NCBI GenBank assembly: GCA_965644295.1
Contig: CBFFRP010000287.1
Location: 1 to 64,000, forward strand
Direction of reading: 5' to 3'
Length of the DNA: 64,000 nucleotides
Source: Paraphysomonas bandaiensis
Taxonomy: Eukaryota > Chrysophyceae
The translations under genes were made by a program, and so were the position numbers. The notes under the pieces were generated by a model, which was not told the origin of the DNA, made no database searches, and saw only the letters and a program-made list of their open reading frames with translations. How positions within the stretch are numbered: the stretch's first letter is position 1; every line of letters begins with the position of its first letter. Below, in pieces: positions 24,951-36,204 of this stretch.

Positions 24951-25125
24951 TTGAGCTATTGACACTTGTAGTAGTGTCCCTTGTACCACTCCAGTATATG
25001 GCTATGAGTGGGCAGAACGTTATCTGCTCTCTATTTCCCAAAGATATCTCTCCAGTACTTATCCCTCAGAACACCACGAAAAAGGTGGGAGTTCGACTTT
25101 GTTGAGGAAATGAATTTGTCGAGGG
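24951..25125 (+). repeat. Dispersed ~500-bp repeat, right half of copy C
   Basis: Holds gacacttgtagtagtgtc, ctatgagtgggcagaacgtt, cagtacttatccctcagaac and accacgaaaaaggtgggag, matching the 12.7-kb and 34-kb copies. Confidence 0.88.
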
Positions 25126-25727
25126 TAGCTAATACTATTATTTTATTATTGACCCTATGAATCAAGATATACGGAGTATTATGACAATGGTATGATAGGC
25201 TTACTATTGGTATAGTATAACTGATATAAATTAGTATAACTGAAACAGAGACAAAGAGATTACAGATTTATAATGAAGACTAGCACTGGAGATTAATGAT
25301 GATTATATTTACATGACATTATAATGCACAATGCGCAAGGCTGGAGAATTCCGGGTTTTATATTCATTCTATCAGATGTGTATTCTAACTAGTATTGCCG
25401 AATTATCCAGTAAAACAGTTGTAATTTACGTATTCTGCATTGTCCTGAAGGGGTTGTGTATACATACTCTGTCAAAGTCTTTATGCATGTACTTCGCATA
25501 AACTACAATGAAATACTGACAGTATCTTCCCATATGCATTTATGATGAGTTATCATCATCAACTGTGATGTATGTATTGGTATAGAATGTAAATGAAGGT
25601 CATTCCGTTGGCCATGGAATCGTAGGTAGTATATAACTAATTGATACAACTACGGACGTCTGAGCATTGATGACTTTATTTTCCCCTTCCATGTGTTGAT
25701 GTTATATATAAAAATGTGTTTCTCTCT
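25126..25727. other. AT-rich intergenic stretch, no gene seen
   Basis: No supported open frame, conserved block or repeat detected. Confidence 0.5.
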
Positions 25728-25953
25728 GCCTCCTTTCCCATTGCTACTTCTAGAAGAGTTTACTCTTAATATTTGAAATAGACATTACTAAGGACGTTAA
25801 AAGCCTCCTTTCCCATTGCTACTTCTAGAAGAGTTTACTCATAATATTTGAAATAGACATTACTAAGGACGTTAAAAGCCTCCTTTCCCATTGCTACTTC
25901 TAGAAGAGTTTACTCATAATATTTGAAATAGACATTACTAAGGACGTTAAAAG
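25728..25953. repeat. Three copies of a 75-bp tandem repeat
   Basis: Units start at 25728, 25803 and 25878 with gcctcctttcccattgct and end gacattactaaggacgttaa. Units 2 and 3 look identical; unit 1 differs at one base (cttaat for cataat). Confidence 0.93.
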
Positions 25954-26373
25954 TAACAACTCAACTGTTAAATATATATACTCAAAAATATGATGGTGTA
26001 AACAACTTAATTAACCGAACGTTTGACTTACTCAATTAGTAAAATTGTAATCAAGATATTATCACATCATTAATCGATATTTATTTATTATATTCTCTCA
26101 ACTATCAATCAAAATTATCAGGTCTTAGATATATACACAGTCTTATACAGACAAAGTACTTCAGTTTCATTGACATAATTCATAACATATTATTGATTCA
26201 TGAACTACAGCACTGCAGTTTTCAAAGTTATATTCTTTAACTAACAGTCAATATTCAAGTACCTTAACATACAGCTTTAATTTGCTTACGAATAAGCAAA
26301 ACTCAACATAACAACTCTCATCGTTCATTCTCATTCACGTATAATTCATAATATATCAAACTATTAGTTATTA
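25954..26373. other. AT-rich intergenic stretch, no gene seen
   Basis: Runs of ttaa/taat with no open frame or repeat of note. Confidence 0.5.
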
Positions 26374-26381
26374 GTTCATGT

Positions 26382-27186
26382 CAGGGATAGGGAACAATAT
26401 ATTGTATTGCAATACATTGTACAATATATTGCAATATATTGTAAAATATATTGATTGGTGGACTGGTCAAATATTCCATCAATAGTGCTTCTGTTAAAAG
26501 GCCTCACAATACTATTGCAATATATTGCAATCAATATTATGATAGTCATATAAGAAAAGATTCTCAACTGTAAGGTGCAAAATGGATATAAATAACAGAG
26601 AAATTGATTACAACATTACAAAAGATGATGAAGCTGATGTTCAATGTTGACTACGCGAATAAAAATCTTCAGTCAGCTCAAAAAATTAAGAAACGTACAG
26701 ATCCACGAGTCATTAACGGTTGCCTGGCCCTGGTATGTACTTCCAATACATGGGAACGTCTGTTCAGCACAGCTAAACATATTATATCAGTGTTGTGCAA
26801 AAGTATCCATCCTACTTAATATGCTGTTGTTTCTGAAAGCTATTCGACAGTTATGGCCTGATACTAGCATATTTCAATTAATTCTGTGGATGAATATGGT
26901 GATGTTGACGTCACCGATGATGGCTCAGAGGATGAGGACGAGGTGGATTTTTAGTAGCTATAAGCAGCAGTTGGTTTGGTTGTCATGTGATCTTTATGAC
27001 TAATACTAAAAATGAAATCTACGGATGTGTTTACTACTGATTAGTTATACTAATATATTGCAATACATTGACAATATATTGCAATATATTGTAATTGTAT
27101 TGTGGGACCGGTTTAAAAAATCCAACAATACTATTGATGGAACGCTATCTAACAATAGTATTGCAATATATTGTTCCCAATCCCTG
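26382..27186 (+). mobile_element. hAT-type transposon derivative, 805 bp, with exact 8-bp TSD
   Basis: Terminal inverted repeats cagggatagggaacaatat / atattgttcccaatccctg match over 23 bp with one mismatch. The flanks carry the identical 8-bp duplicate gttcatgt at 26374-26381 and 27187-27194. Subterminal DNA is rich in caatatattg words. Only the C-terminal end of a transposase remains, so it cannot move by itself. Confidence 0.93.
26604..26963 (+). pseudogene. hAT transposase C-terminal dimerisation region, broken
   Basis: Frame 1 encodes RVINGCLALVCTSNTWERLFSTA...ISVLCKSIHPT, the ERLFSTA-type signature of the hAT dimerisation domain. The run then continues in another frame as NMLLFLKAIRQLWP, the last helix, and in a third frame an acidic tail DDGSEDEDEVDF ends at a stop near 26955. 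The catalytic DDE core and BED finger are absent. Confidence 0.85.
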
Positions 27187-27194
27187 GTTCATGT

Positions 27195-27580
27195 AATCCT
27201 GTTTACAACTCCTGTATTCTGAACAAGTTAAAATACACTTTTAATCGCATACAAACAGCAATACTCAACGTAGGCAAAATATATAGTAGTTTCACATCAG
27301 GCTAGATTTATTTGCGAGAGAGAAATAATGGCAGATTCTGCTGTGCAAGTGTACAACAATGACATATCAGTGTGACATAAATTGCATGTGTGATGATGCT
27401 GATATATTATTAGATTACATCAATTATAGTATATTTTAGTTGTAACCATAGATAACGCAACAGTTCGAAAACAAGATTCTGTGATTTATTGTTTGTATTA
27501 TGTAGCGGCCAACCCACGGAACCTTGATTATTGTCTTAAATAAAAAGCTCTTATTCTGACCCGTACTTGTGCTTTCAGGA
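27195..27580. other. Intergenic between hAT element and phytochelatin synthase
   Basis: No gene seen. The phytochelatin synthase 3' UTR is expected here. Confidence 0.45.
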
Positions 27581-29231
27581 TTAGGTTGCGCAGAATCTAC
27601 ATCGGTGCTTACATAAAGTCGTGATGGGGTTATCTTTTCTCAGCTCCTCCACAGTTCCATCTGTCACTCCAAACAACTGCCCAATCACAGCTCCAGTATT
27701 GCTTCGACTTCTTGTAACTTCGTCTGAATGCATGCTTGCGACATCAGATTCCAGAGAGAGAGCATATGGGGAAAGTTCCTGCTGGAGAATATCGGGAGTA
27801 GATACGTTATTCGAAGCACCCGACGGTGGTGGCATTATAGGCGGTTCGCTTGACAAAACACCAGAATCACACGAAGCACACAATCCCTTATCGCAGTGAA
27901 ACATTTCCCGTAGTTCCCTGGATGGAGATAGTAGGAGACAACCACGGGACTGGCCAGTTTCAGAGTCAATTGTATTCATCGCAGAATGTAGGGTTGCGAG
28001 TGGAACCCAATGGGGTGGGTACTGATAACATGCAACCATTGTATTGTTAGATATAACTGCAAGAGTATTTATACATATACAATAGCGATACACTGTCCGG
28101 TACTACATCTAAGAAATGTATTCAAAATTTATGGGCATTTGTTGGATAAGTATACAACCTAAAAGAACTACAACTGATTTCAAGAAGCACAATATAATGC
28201 CATCATAATACTGTATTGTCATTCCTGTAATTGCAAAAATAACATGTGTATCAGATGTTTACGCTACCACATGTAATAAAAACTACACAATACTTCGTTG
28301 AATGCTCCATTTCCACCCATACCTTAAATCTAGCAACGTCCATGATGAGTACCATATCTTTCTCTTTATGATACCCCGCTATTGGACTAAAATGCCCCGA
28401 TCCGGTTTGATTCAGCACAGCTCTTGAGTACGAAACAATTATAACACACCCATCCACACAATCAATATCTCGAGAGCAACAGCAGGATACGATGGACCGA
28501 AACTCTTCTACTGTCATTTCAGATCCACTCTTCACGACTGCCTGAGACTACAGTAAGTTTGATAGCATACACAGGACTGCGAATATACAACGCGACCTTT
28601 GTTCCGTTGCATCTCGCAAGACACGCTAGTTTAGCCATGGTGATACCTTTGGCTTTGACAATATCAAGTGGCTCACAGCAATCGAGCATTGAATCATCGT
28701 ACCACCTGCGTGATTGTGTATAATATATCGGCTTCCAAACGAAATGCAGAACAATGTTAATTGAAAGTATACAAAACGGGAAGTACCAATATACATGTCA
28801 TAAATATAAAGAGCTAAGCGAAGTAACCCATGCGTATATCAGTACATCATATTAGTGTTGAACACAACAAAAAAACAAAAATAACACCCAGTATTCTGAC
28901 CTCCATACACCTTGCCAAACTCTTTGAGGGTCCACAAGCAAAGCATTCAATGCCATTGTTAGAGACCCAATCCCACAAAATGCTGGGTGTTTCTGTGTCG
29001 TATATTGCTCAGCAAGGCGGAAATAAGATTCCATGGTTCCGTCCTGTAAAGCTTCAGTAAAAAACACCCGCCCTTCCTATATCCAGTCAACACAATCAAA
29101 AGGGCACACATCATAGTAGTGCTTGATCCTAGTATTGTCCACATATACTCTATATAATTCAGTGCACCCACCTCCGAGCTGAATGCGACAGAAGGACTCA
29201 ACAACTCACGTCGATGAAAAGTTCCCTCCAT
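27581..29231 (-). CDS. PCS: Phytochelatin synthase
   Basis: A papain-fold gamma-glutamylcysteine dipeptidyl transpeptidase that makes phytochelatins from glutathione, used against Cd, Zn and other metals. Five exons in phase: 29231-29172, 29076-28901, 28705-28597, 28547-28323 and 28021-27581, about 336 aa. The catalytic Cys is in [21 protein letters not shown] (exon 2), the His in [17 protein letters not shown] and the Asp in LIMDVARFK (exon 4), followed by [11 protein letters not shown] at the start of exon 5. All three catalytic residues are kept. One intron is only 49 nt. The C-terminal ~130 residues are Ser-rich with a CDKGLCASC cysteine cluster, as in the variable metal-sensing tails of the family. 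A good GTAAGC donor at ~27612 makes the last few residues uncertain. Diverges from the cyclophilin gene. Confidence 0.92.
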
Positions 29232-29731
29232 TGCTCACTTACGAAATCGATTCTGGTTCGTACCTTGGCACAGGATATTTTATTGAAGGGCAACTAGCAA
29301 GCAGTGATGATGACGCCCTGGTTTGAATACATTAATTTTAAAGTATAGAATTCTTTGGTGCTCTGATATTGCGGATACTGTGCTGCTGTAGGGAGAAACC
29401 CCAGATGTTGAACGGTCCATACGGAGATCAAATTAAATTGCTCCATTTTCTGTTTCCCACTGTCGGTCAAAACCATGTCATTTAATGGACTATTTTGTTA
29501 AAACCGCAATATTTCGATTGCTAGAATGAAAAAATGATAGAATTAAACATAGCAGACACTTTTTCACGATTATTTTCATGATTTTTAACCTTTCTCATCC
29601 CTTCTTGCATTGGTACATGCAGCAGTATCTGTGCGAGAACGCGAGAACCAAATGATGATTAATATCCTCCAGCCGCCTGGATTCCTGCACCTGCACCTCA
29701 CTTTACGCAATTTAGAATAAATTATTTAGCG
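29232..29731. promoter_or_regulatory. Shared upstream region of the PCS and cyclophilin genes
   Basis: 500 bp between divergent starts. Contains gtacatgcagcagtat near 29613-29628, the reverse-strand form of the atactgctg word found upstream of two other pairs. A 60-codon minus frame at 29476-29294 has no family resemblance and is not called. Confidence 0.35.
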
Positions 29732-32167
29732 ATGCCGAAATTGGACACTTTTAATTCGAAACATGCAAAACTTTCTGGAAGCAAAGATATCCGACTGACG
29801 CACATTGCGTTGTGTCTCTTTGGTATTATCATCACCTTGTACATATGGATTATATTTAAATTTGGAATTGTGACCTCGCCGTGGAATAAAACAAATGAAT
29901 CGAAAGGGAAAATACCAAGTAAATACTTTTATGTCACTCAGCCTAGCCATATTGATAATGGATTCGACAGTATCCGGAATGTGATGAGTTATGGTAGCGA
30001 CCGGAATGATACGACTGGATCATCAATCCAGGCCAATAGTGCATATAAACACGGGGATCTAAATAAAAGCGAAAGTGACAACTTGAGCGATGCGGTAACT
30101 GCAGTAGTTCAATGTAGCACTACCAAGGGAAATCTTACAGTGGACGTTCGAGGACATTGGGCGCCTGTTGGGTCTCAGCAGTTCCTGAAGCTAGTTACAA
30201 AAGGTCTTTTCACTGATCTTCCGTTTTTTCGAGTGTGCCCTCGATATATTTCTCAGTTTGGGGCGAAATATGGGTGGCATGAAAGCGTGGGTGGTATTTT
30301 TGACGACCCAAGTTTATGGGGCAAGCGGGATATGAACTTTGGATACTTATTCTTTGCGGTAGGTGAATGCGACTCGTTATTTCACCACTAGTGACACAAC
30401 ATAAAATTATCTGTTCCAGTTCGTATCATATATGATGTTATCAATGTGTTCTGATGAATCGGTAGGGAAGTGGAGAGCATTCCAGATGCTCACAAATGGT
30501 GGTTGCCCTGTGTGCCAAGGAAGGGTGCCGAACCACTGGACTAGGTATAGTTGTGATTTGTGCGTAACAAAAATCCTTGATAGCTGCCTCTCAACAATAG
30601 TCTGTACATGCTCAGTGGACAATATATATGCTTGAATTTATTGGTACACTATTAGGTAGGGCTAGCTGGGAAGTTCCTGTCGCCACAATTCGTCGAGATG
30701 GATTCGATGTTTTGGTTAATATCGAACGTTCTGGATTCCCGTACCCAAGACTGGAAATGCACGGACAGCATCCTAATGCGAGCGGTCCTAATCAAGCTCG
30801 CATTAATCGCGAGAAAGACTATTTAGGAAATTATTATCCTTATATGGAGTACTGGAAAGAATGTCACATCGTTGCGAAAGATATTGAGCAAAACAGGCCA
30901 TTATATTATGATCATCACGAGGAGCTATCTGTCGTAGAATTATCGAATGACCGAGTTTTATTGCCACATAACTCTAGAGCTCTAGATGGTCCAATCTATG
31001 TACAGCTTCTTATTGTGGTGAATGGCGATAATGATGGTGGGCCGAATGTCAATTTAGCCGAGAGTGTCATCATTGAGGTAGCTATGCCGTTTTTCCTATA
31101 GTGTACGCTGTGATGATAGAGACCTTGTGCCTATCTTGGCTTTCAAGATTATGTACTTGTCCGTGTATTCGGTTCAGCTCTTTTAAGTGTAGCATTTTCC
31201 TGTCCGTGATGTATGTTTTTCATTTTCATGACAAAGCTATCCAAACTAGGCGCTCCTCCTTACAATGTACATAGGTCTTGCCGGAGTGGGCTCCTATGGG
31301 CGCTCAGAGATTCATTGACCTTGTTGACTCACTATTTTACGATGACGCGAGGTTTTTTCGTGTTATTAAGGTATGCAGTACCAGTTTTGTATGGTTGCAC
31401 TGTGAAATGGTTCAGTGGATTTTAATGATGCAGTTATTATCATGCTTGAACCATACTATGTAGAACCACATGTATATTATATGTATGAATTTCTAAAGAT
31501 GTATTGCGTAGAATTCGACTCATAGTTATATAATTTCCTGTATGCCTATATCTAATGTGAGCGTGTGTTATCCGTGATTCGTCAGTGAGCAAGACCAAGG
31601 TAGACTGGTGTAATGATTTTATAGGGTTTCATGGCTCAGTTTGGCATTGCATCAACACCAGAGCGGTCTACATTCTGGAGACAAAAGCCGATTCCCGATG
31701 ATCCTGTTACGGGGACAAATGTTCGCGGCACTGTGTCATTTGCTATGGCGGGACCGAATACTAGAACTTCACAGGTAATGCATAAAGGGTGCAATTCGTA
31801 ATTGATGTGATATTGATTAACTATAATTGTCATTCTATCAGTTGTGTAGTTGTACATGGATGAATATTATTCGTGAAACATATCATTGTAGTATTGTCAG
31901 ATATTTATCAACTATGGTGACAACTCAAGGCTGGATCGAGAGGGTTTTGCTCCTTTTGGTCGTGTGATTGAAGGTATGGAAGTAGTTGATCGACTATTCC
32001 ACCGGTATGGAGAAGGAGGTAGGGGTGATGGATCAGATGGGAAAGGTCCTGCACAGGGAAGAATAAATAGGAGTGGTCAGCAGTATTTGGATAAGTATTT
32101 CCCGAAATTAAGCTATATTAGGTTTGCAAAAGTTATGGAAGGATATACTTTTCATAATATTCCGTAG
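29732..32167 (+). CDS. Type II membrane protein with two cyclophilin-like domains
   Basis: Six exons in phase: 29732-30358, 30466-30544, 30656-31077, 31275-31370, 31625-31774 and 31892-32167, 549 aa. A membrane anchor (~27-49) puts the rest in the secretory lumen. Domain 1 (~125-270) is a divergent cyclophilin: [13 protein letters not shown] keeps the Arg and Gln of the active site but has Tyr for the Phe; [12 protein letters not shown] and [14 protein letters not shown] follow. About 100 linker residues precede domain 2 (~367-540). This has [14 protein letters not shown] with Arg, Phe and Gln kept, then [14 protein letters not shown] and [16 protein letters not shown]; the Trp and His loop residues of cyclophilin A are replaced. 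Prolyl isomerase activity is plausible for domain 2 and doubtful for domain 1. Its job may be folding of secretory proteins. Confidence 0.87.
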
Positions 32168-32339
32168 CTTACACTTCAATGTATTTTTGTAAGATACCAT
32201 CTACGGAACCTTCTACACCACGTTTACTTCAACGCTTAAATTTGTATGTATGCCAGTACCTGGCAGCGACTGTCCATAGTAATCAAGAACTGCCCTCAAG
32301 AGATATTATTGAATTAACATCTGTTTGTCATAGAATAAC

Positions 32340-32491
32340 CAGTCAATGGTATAACCACACAGCAGTAACTGAATTTACTTCTTTTTTGTAGCTATATTTA
32401 CCGTTACAGCTATGAGTTGGTTTCACCTACTGCACACTTTTAACTCACTTTAATTGCACAACATATTGATCATACAGCAGAACTCGACAAC
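32340..32491 (-). repeat. Old LTR fragment related to Copia 1
   Basis: Diverged copy of the last ~150 bp of the Copia 1 LTR: cagtaactgaattta, tagctat...accgttacagctatgagttg, caattgcac-like and agcagaactcgaca. No internal region beside it, so a truncated solo LTR. Confidence 0.85.
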
Positions 32492-33829
32492 CATTGCAGT
32501 GGTATATATACTATATTGTGCGTCACCTTATCTGTGCATTTGACATATATTTGATACCTATTAGAAGCAGTTAAGATTGACTATAACACAAATAGTAATT
32601 GTTACAATTCATCCGGAAAATCCTACTGTGACTGTTTTATCGCGGCATTAGCAACTTGAAGGTTGCACTACAGACCAAGAAAACTAAAGTAATGGATTTC
32701 CAAATATATGAAACAGCCAGTGTCTTAGCATCTTTAGTGCATCCAACTGTAGATGACTACATACATGTCAGTGAGTGATATAAACGTGTATTACACATCC
32801 TGATTAATGCTACTACCGACCCTAGTGATGTAGACTTTATACCATTCTATGGAACTACAGTGTGTGACGCAGCACTTTAATCACCTCTCTCTGATGGTAT
32901 GAGAAACTGTTCAAGACACGAGGAACAAGAAAAAATACAGCTTTGCTTGGTTTTTATTTAATGTCGAAGCTATTGAATTTTAGCTTGAAACTTTCTCCGT
33001 ACTTATTAATTACTAAAGTGTGGGGAAAAAGTGAAAAAGTCAACAGTACTGCCATAAGTCGTCTAATAGCACAACGTAATTGTAACTTTAATGTTTCCAA
33101 AATATGGGTTTAAGGGCAACTGAGTTATATTATAAAAAAATGTCTTCGGAAGGTAATTGCCTTATGTAATACTATAGTGCATGATGTTTTACGGAGGTAC
33201 AGAGCTGAACCCAGTCTATCTAGTTTTATAATTATATTTTTTTTCTATATAAACTCTGAGAAATGCTATAAACTTTAGTTAAGCTTCAGTGTAAAACCTA
33301 GTCACAAATACTATTCTAACATATAGCTATGCATTTCAAAACAATAAGGTCGTAACAGAAAGATCAAACCAACGTAGCATAATATAGCTCAGATATATAT
33401 ATAGAGGACGACAACTTAAAATTCTTTGACCTAATTTTTGATATTCATACAGTAGTTGTTCTTCTGGATTCACGACGGCAGGATAGTAACTGTTGTAGCA
33501 AAAAAAGGGGTGATCTATTGAGCTACTATTGAGGCACAAGGATAGTTCGAACATGATGGTTCATAGATAGAAGTGTAGAATATGAGAAGTAGCTAGTAGT
33601 TTTAGTTAAGTAAAATGGATGAGTATTTATAGGTCATATATATAGAGCAGGAAAGCACTATTTTCATTAAATAAGTTCACAGTAGCGCATAGAGGATTAT
33701 GTTCGTTTATTTTGTAGAATAGTATCGGTTTATCAGATAATATCAAGGAGTTTATTCATGAGTATTTTCTCAAACGGTAATCGTGCTGTTAGTAGGTAAT
33801 GTCTTATTATTATTAGCAACAGGCGTTTG
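32492..33829. other. Intergenic stretch, AT-rich, no supported gene
   Basis: Short frames only. 32690-32890 reads in places like decayed coding DNA, but no family could be named. Confidence 0.45.
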
Positions 33830-34340
33830 TTATTTAGCATTGCAATTTAACTAATTAGTTCTTAACTCTGATATCCTATTATTTTTAACGCTACAAATGC
33901 AGCTTGCGCGTCACCGCAAGCACCAGGTTCAACCACTTTCGCTCTGTATCACTCAAAGCAAAAAGCAAACGCAGTGAGCAAGCAGAATGTTAATATACCT
34001 GACAACTGCTGACTTCAGGATATTGAGTCCTTAAGGTGAACAGCCCGGATGCTTGACTTCAGCAGGCAGCCCAATTACCCGGATGCCTGTTTATTCGTCA
34101 AGGCCCAAAAAGGCGTCTACACAAGCGACACTTATCAGTGTCCCTCTTGTGCCACTTAAGCATTTGACTGTGAGTGGGCAGAACGTTATCTGCTTGCTAT
34201 ATATGCGGCTCACGTTAGTTTCCTAAAGAAATCTCTCCGGTACTTATCCCTCAGAACACCACGAAAAGGTGCCAGTTTGACTTTGCTGAGAGATATGGTA
34301 CGTATACTGGCACTGTAGTAGCTGTGGAGCTGTTTCTATA
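33830..34340 (+). repeat. Dispersed ~500-bp repeat, fullest copy (D)
   Basis: Runs from aatttaactaattagttc through gcgtcaccgcaagcacc, gcaaacgcagtgagcaagca, gacttcaggatattgagtcc, ccggatgcttgacttcagca, gacacttatcagtgtc, gggcagaacgttatctgc, cggctcacgttagtttcc and ctctccggtacttatccc to cactgtagtagctg. No open frame. The gacact/agtgtc and gcaga/tctgc hairpins recur in other copies. Confidence 0.9.
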
Positions 34341-35037
34341 ATTACTGTATGTATGGTTAATAGATGGCGCAGATTATATTAGAGTTAGAGTATAGTAATT
34401 AAAATTAGTCCCAAGTGTTGTTTCAAAAAAGCGTTTTACTACTTCTCACCCAATATTTTCTGTGGAAGTTTGAAGACACGACTTTTAGTGTCACTGATGA
34501 TGATGCCCAAACCCCTGGTAGCATCAGCATAGTGCTCCTGCACAGGAAGAAATGCTGCCGAAACTAGGCGAAGCTGCTGATTTCATAGCTTAAAAGTTTA
34601 ACCTAAGATACAACATTTCGAGAATGATCTGAAAATTAGTCGCTGTAGATCTTAAAGGGTCAGTAAATGATCGCTATTACGAGTAATTCATCAAGAGTAG
34701 TGAAACTACTCGATTAGGGTTCGAGATTTTGTGAAGAAAGAAATCAAAACAACAATCATACAAAAAGTAAAAAATGCAGCCTTCTGAACTCTTTTTATAA
34801 ATATTAAACTACTATCGTTCCCCCTATTTTTGTAATTTAATTCGTGTTTTATATTTTATGCTACCAAACTCATCCCATGATGATGTACAGTTCACGTTAA
34901 AGAAAGAACTTTACTATATTTAAAAGGTTCTTATGTTCATCACATTTGAACGGAGCTAACTGAAAACATAAGATCAGCACATACTCACATTTCGCAATGT
35001 CGTTCTAAGTAGTGTACTGAACTGTGAAGTATCAACA
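34341..35037. other. Intergenic stretch downstream of the SET gene, no gene seen
   Basis: AT-rich with no supported frame; should include the 3' UTR of the minus-strand SET gene. Confidence 0.45.
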
Positions 35038-36204
35038 TCATCGCCCACAGCAGGCTACACAATCACATTGAAAACCATACCTTTCCATTAAATCGTGACA
35101 TGTGTCACTTTCACTGCCTTTGTCTATATAACTAATACACACTTCCTCACCAGCTTTGATCGGACGCAGAGCTATAGACGCTACAAGCAACATTTCATTC
35201 GATTTGCTTTCCGCTGATAATTTGGAATGTGGAACCTGGCGCTTTTCGTTTAAAAGTAGGACACGTATAGTGGCATTAGGGTTACATGAATGATTAAATC
35301 TACACAAGACAGGAAATAGGGCACTGCAAGTAGCTCCACTAGCAGCTCCACTAGCAGCTCCATCTGGAGCAGTGTCCAAAAGATTTTGTAATACGCATAT
35401 CTCTTTCTGCTGTATTACAGCTTCTGTGAAGGCAAGCTGCAGTAATGACGGGTGAAGAATACCATGAGCATTCGAGGCACAAATACACCAGAACTTCATG
35501 TACCCAGTGGTAGATACAAAGCTATCAATCTTCGATATAATGTGATCGTCGAACATGCTGTCAACATTCGACAGAGTACCATTAACATCTAAACATCGCC
35601 GTAATAAAATAACGGCGTCCGTGGAAAGTCTAATAAATTCATGTGTAATACTATCATTCGCTGGCTGAGTCCCATTCATCACTACGGTATGCGAGTAGCT
35701 CTCTATCACTTCAACGATAGTGTTACCTAAGGAAACTGACTGCTCGTAAGCTGCAACGACTCTTGCTGCAGCCAAGCAAAAGAGTCGAAATCGTGAGCTG
35801 CTTCGCCACATGTTATGAGCTCGGAGTAGCGCCACACTCGGCGTGGCAACAGTACATAAATATTTATGAGAAGGGGAGAAACTTATATGACACTCTTCAG
35901 AACAATATGATTCTCCACAGTTATATGCACACGTCATAGTTCTTTTTGGAAAGAAGTTATGGAAATGATTATTACGAGTGTCGGAAGCTTCATCAACAGC
36001 ATCTTCACTGGATCGAAAGGAAATTGGCTGATTGCATCCGATACACATATTTAATGGACTCGAATCTGTGTCATGAGTCGGTGTCGAAAGAAAAGGGGAA
36101 TCTATGACTATAATCTCTGATATTTCAATATCTCTTTTCGAAATCACCCCAAGACCTTTATTACGGACAGGAACAACGTCAATTATATCCGACGAGTAAC
36201 GCAT
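35038..36204 (-). CDS. SET-domain protein with MYND-like zinc region (SMYD type)
   Basis: Single exon, 388 aa. SMYD-type proteins methylate lysines on histones or other proteins with S-adenosylmethionine. The SET domain is split as in SMYD: an N-terminal part NKGLGVISKRDIE (~15-27), then a MYND-like cysteine region with CIGCNQPI and CAYNCGESYCSEECH ... HKYLC (~54-118), and a C-terminal SET part with LCRFNHSCNPNA, which is the cofactor-binding and pseudoknot motif (~300), and GEEVCISYID (~358). A post-SET cysteine cluster FQCDCVACC ends the protein. A small GAASGAASGA repeat precedes the NHSCNPN motif. The start is the first Met before the SET fold. A methyltransferase-dead regulator cannot be excluded; the target is unknown. 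Confidence 0.88.
   Translation of the reverse strand: MRYSSDIIDVVPVRNKGLGVISKRDIEISEIIVIDSPFLSTPTHDTDSSPLNMCIGCNQPISFRSSEDAVDEASDTRNNHFHNFFPKRTMTCAYNCGESYCSEECHISFSPSHKYLCTVATPSVALLRAHNMWRSSSRFRLFCLAAARVVAAYEQSVSLGNTIVEVIESYSHTVVMNGTQPANDSITHEFIRLSTDAVILLRRCLDVNGTLSNVDSMFDDHIISKIDSFVSTTGYMKFWCICASNAHGILHPSLLQLAFTEAVIQQKEICVLQNLLDTAPDGAASGAASGATCSALFPVLCRFNHSCNPNATIRVLLLNEKRQVPHSKLSAESKSNEMLLVASIALRPIKAGEEVCISYIDKGSESDTCHDLMERYGFQCDCVACCGR

Noticed and set aside
30432-30635. 67-codon frame with CPVC and a second frame with HKWWLPC in the cyclophilin gene
   Set aside because: The third frame, [12 protein letters not shown]..., is in phase with both neighbouring exons and matches cyclophilins, so the other two readings were dropped.
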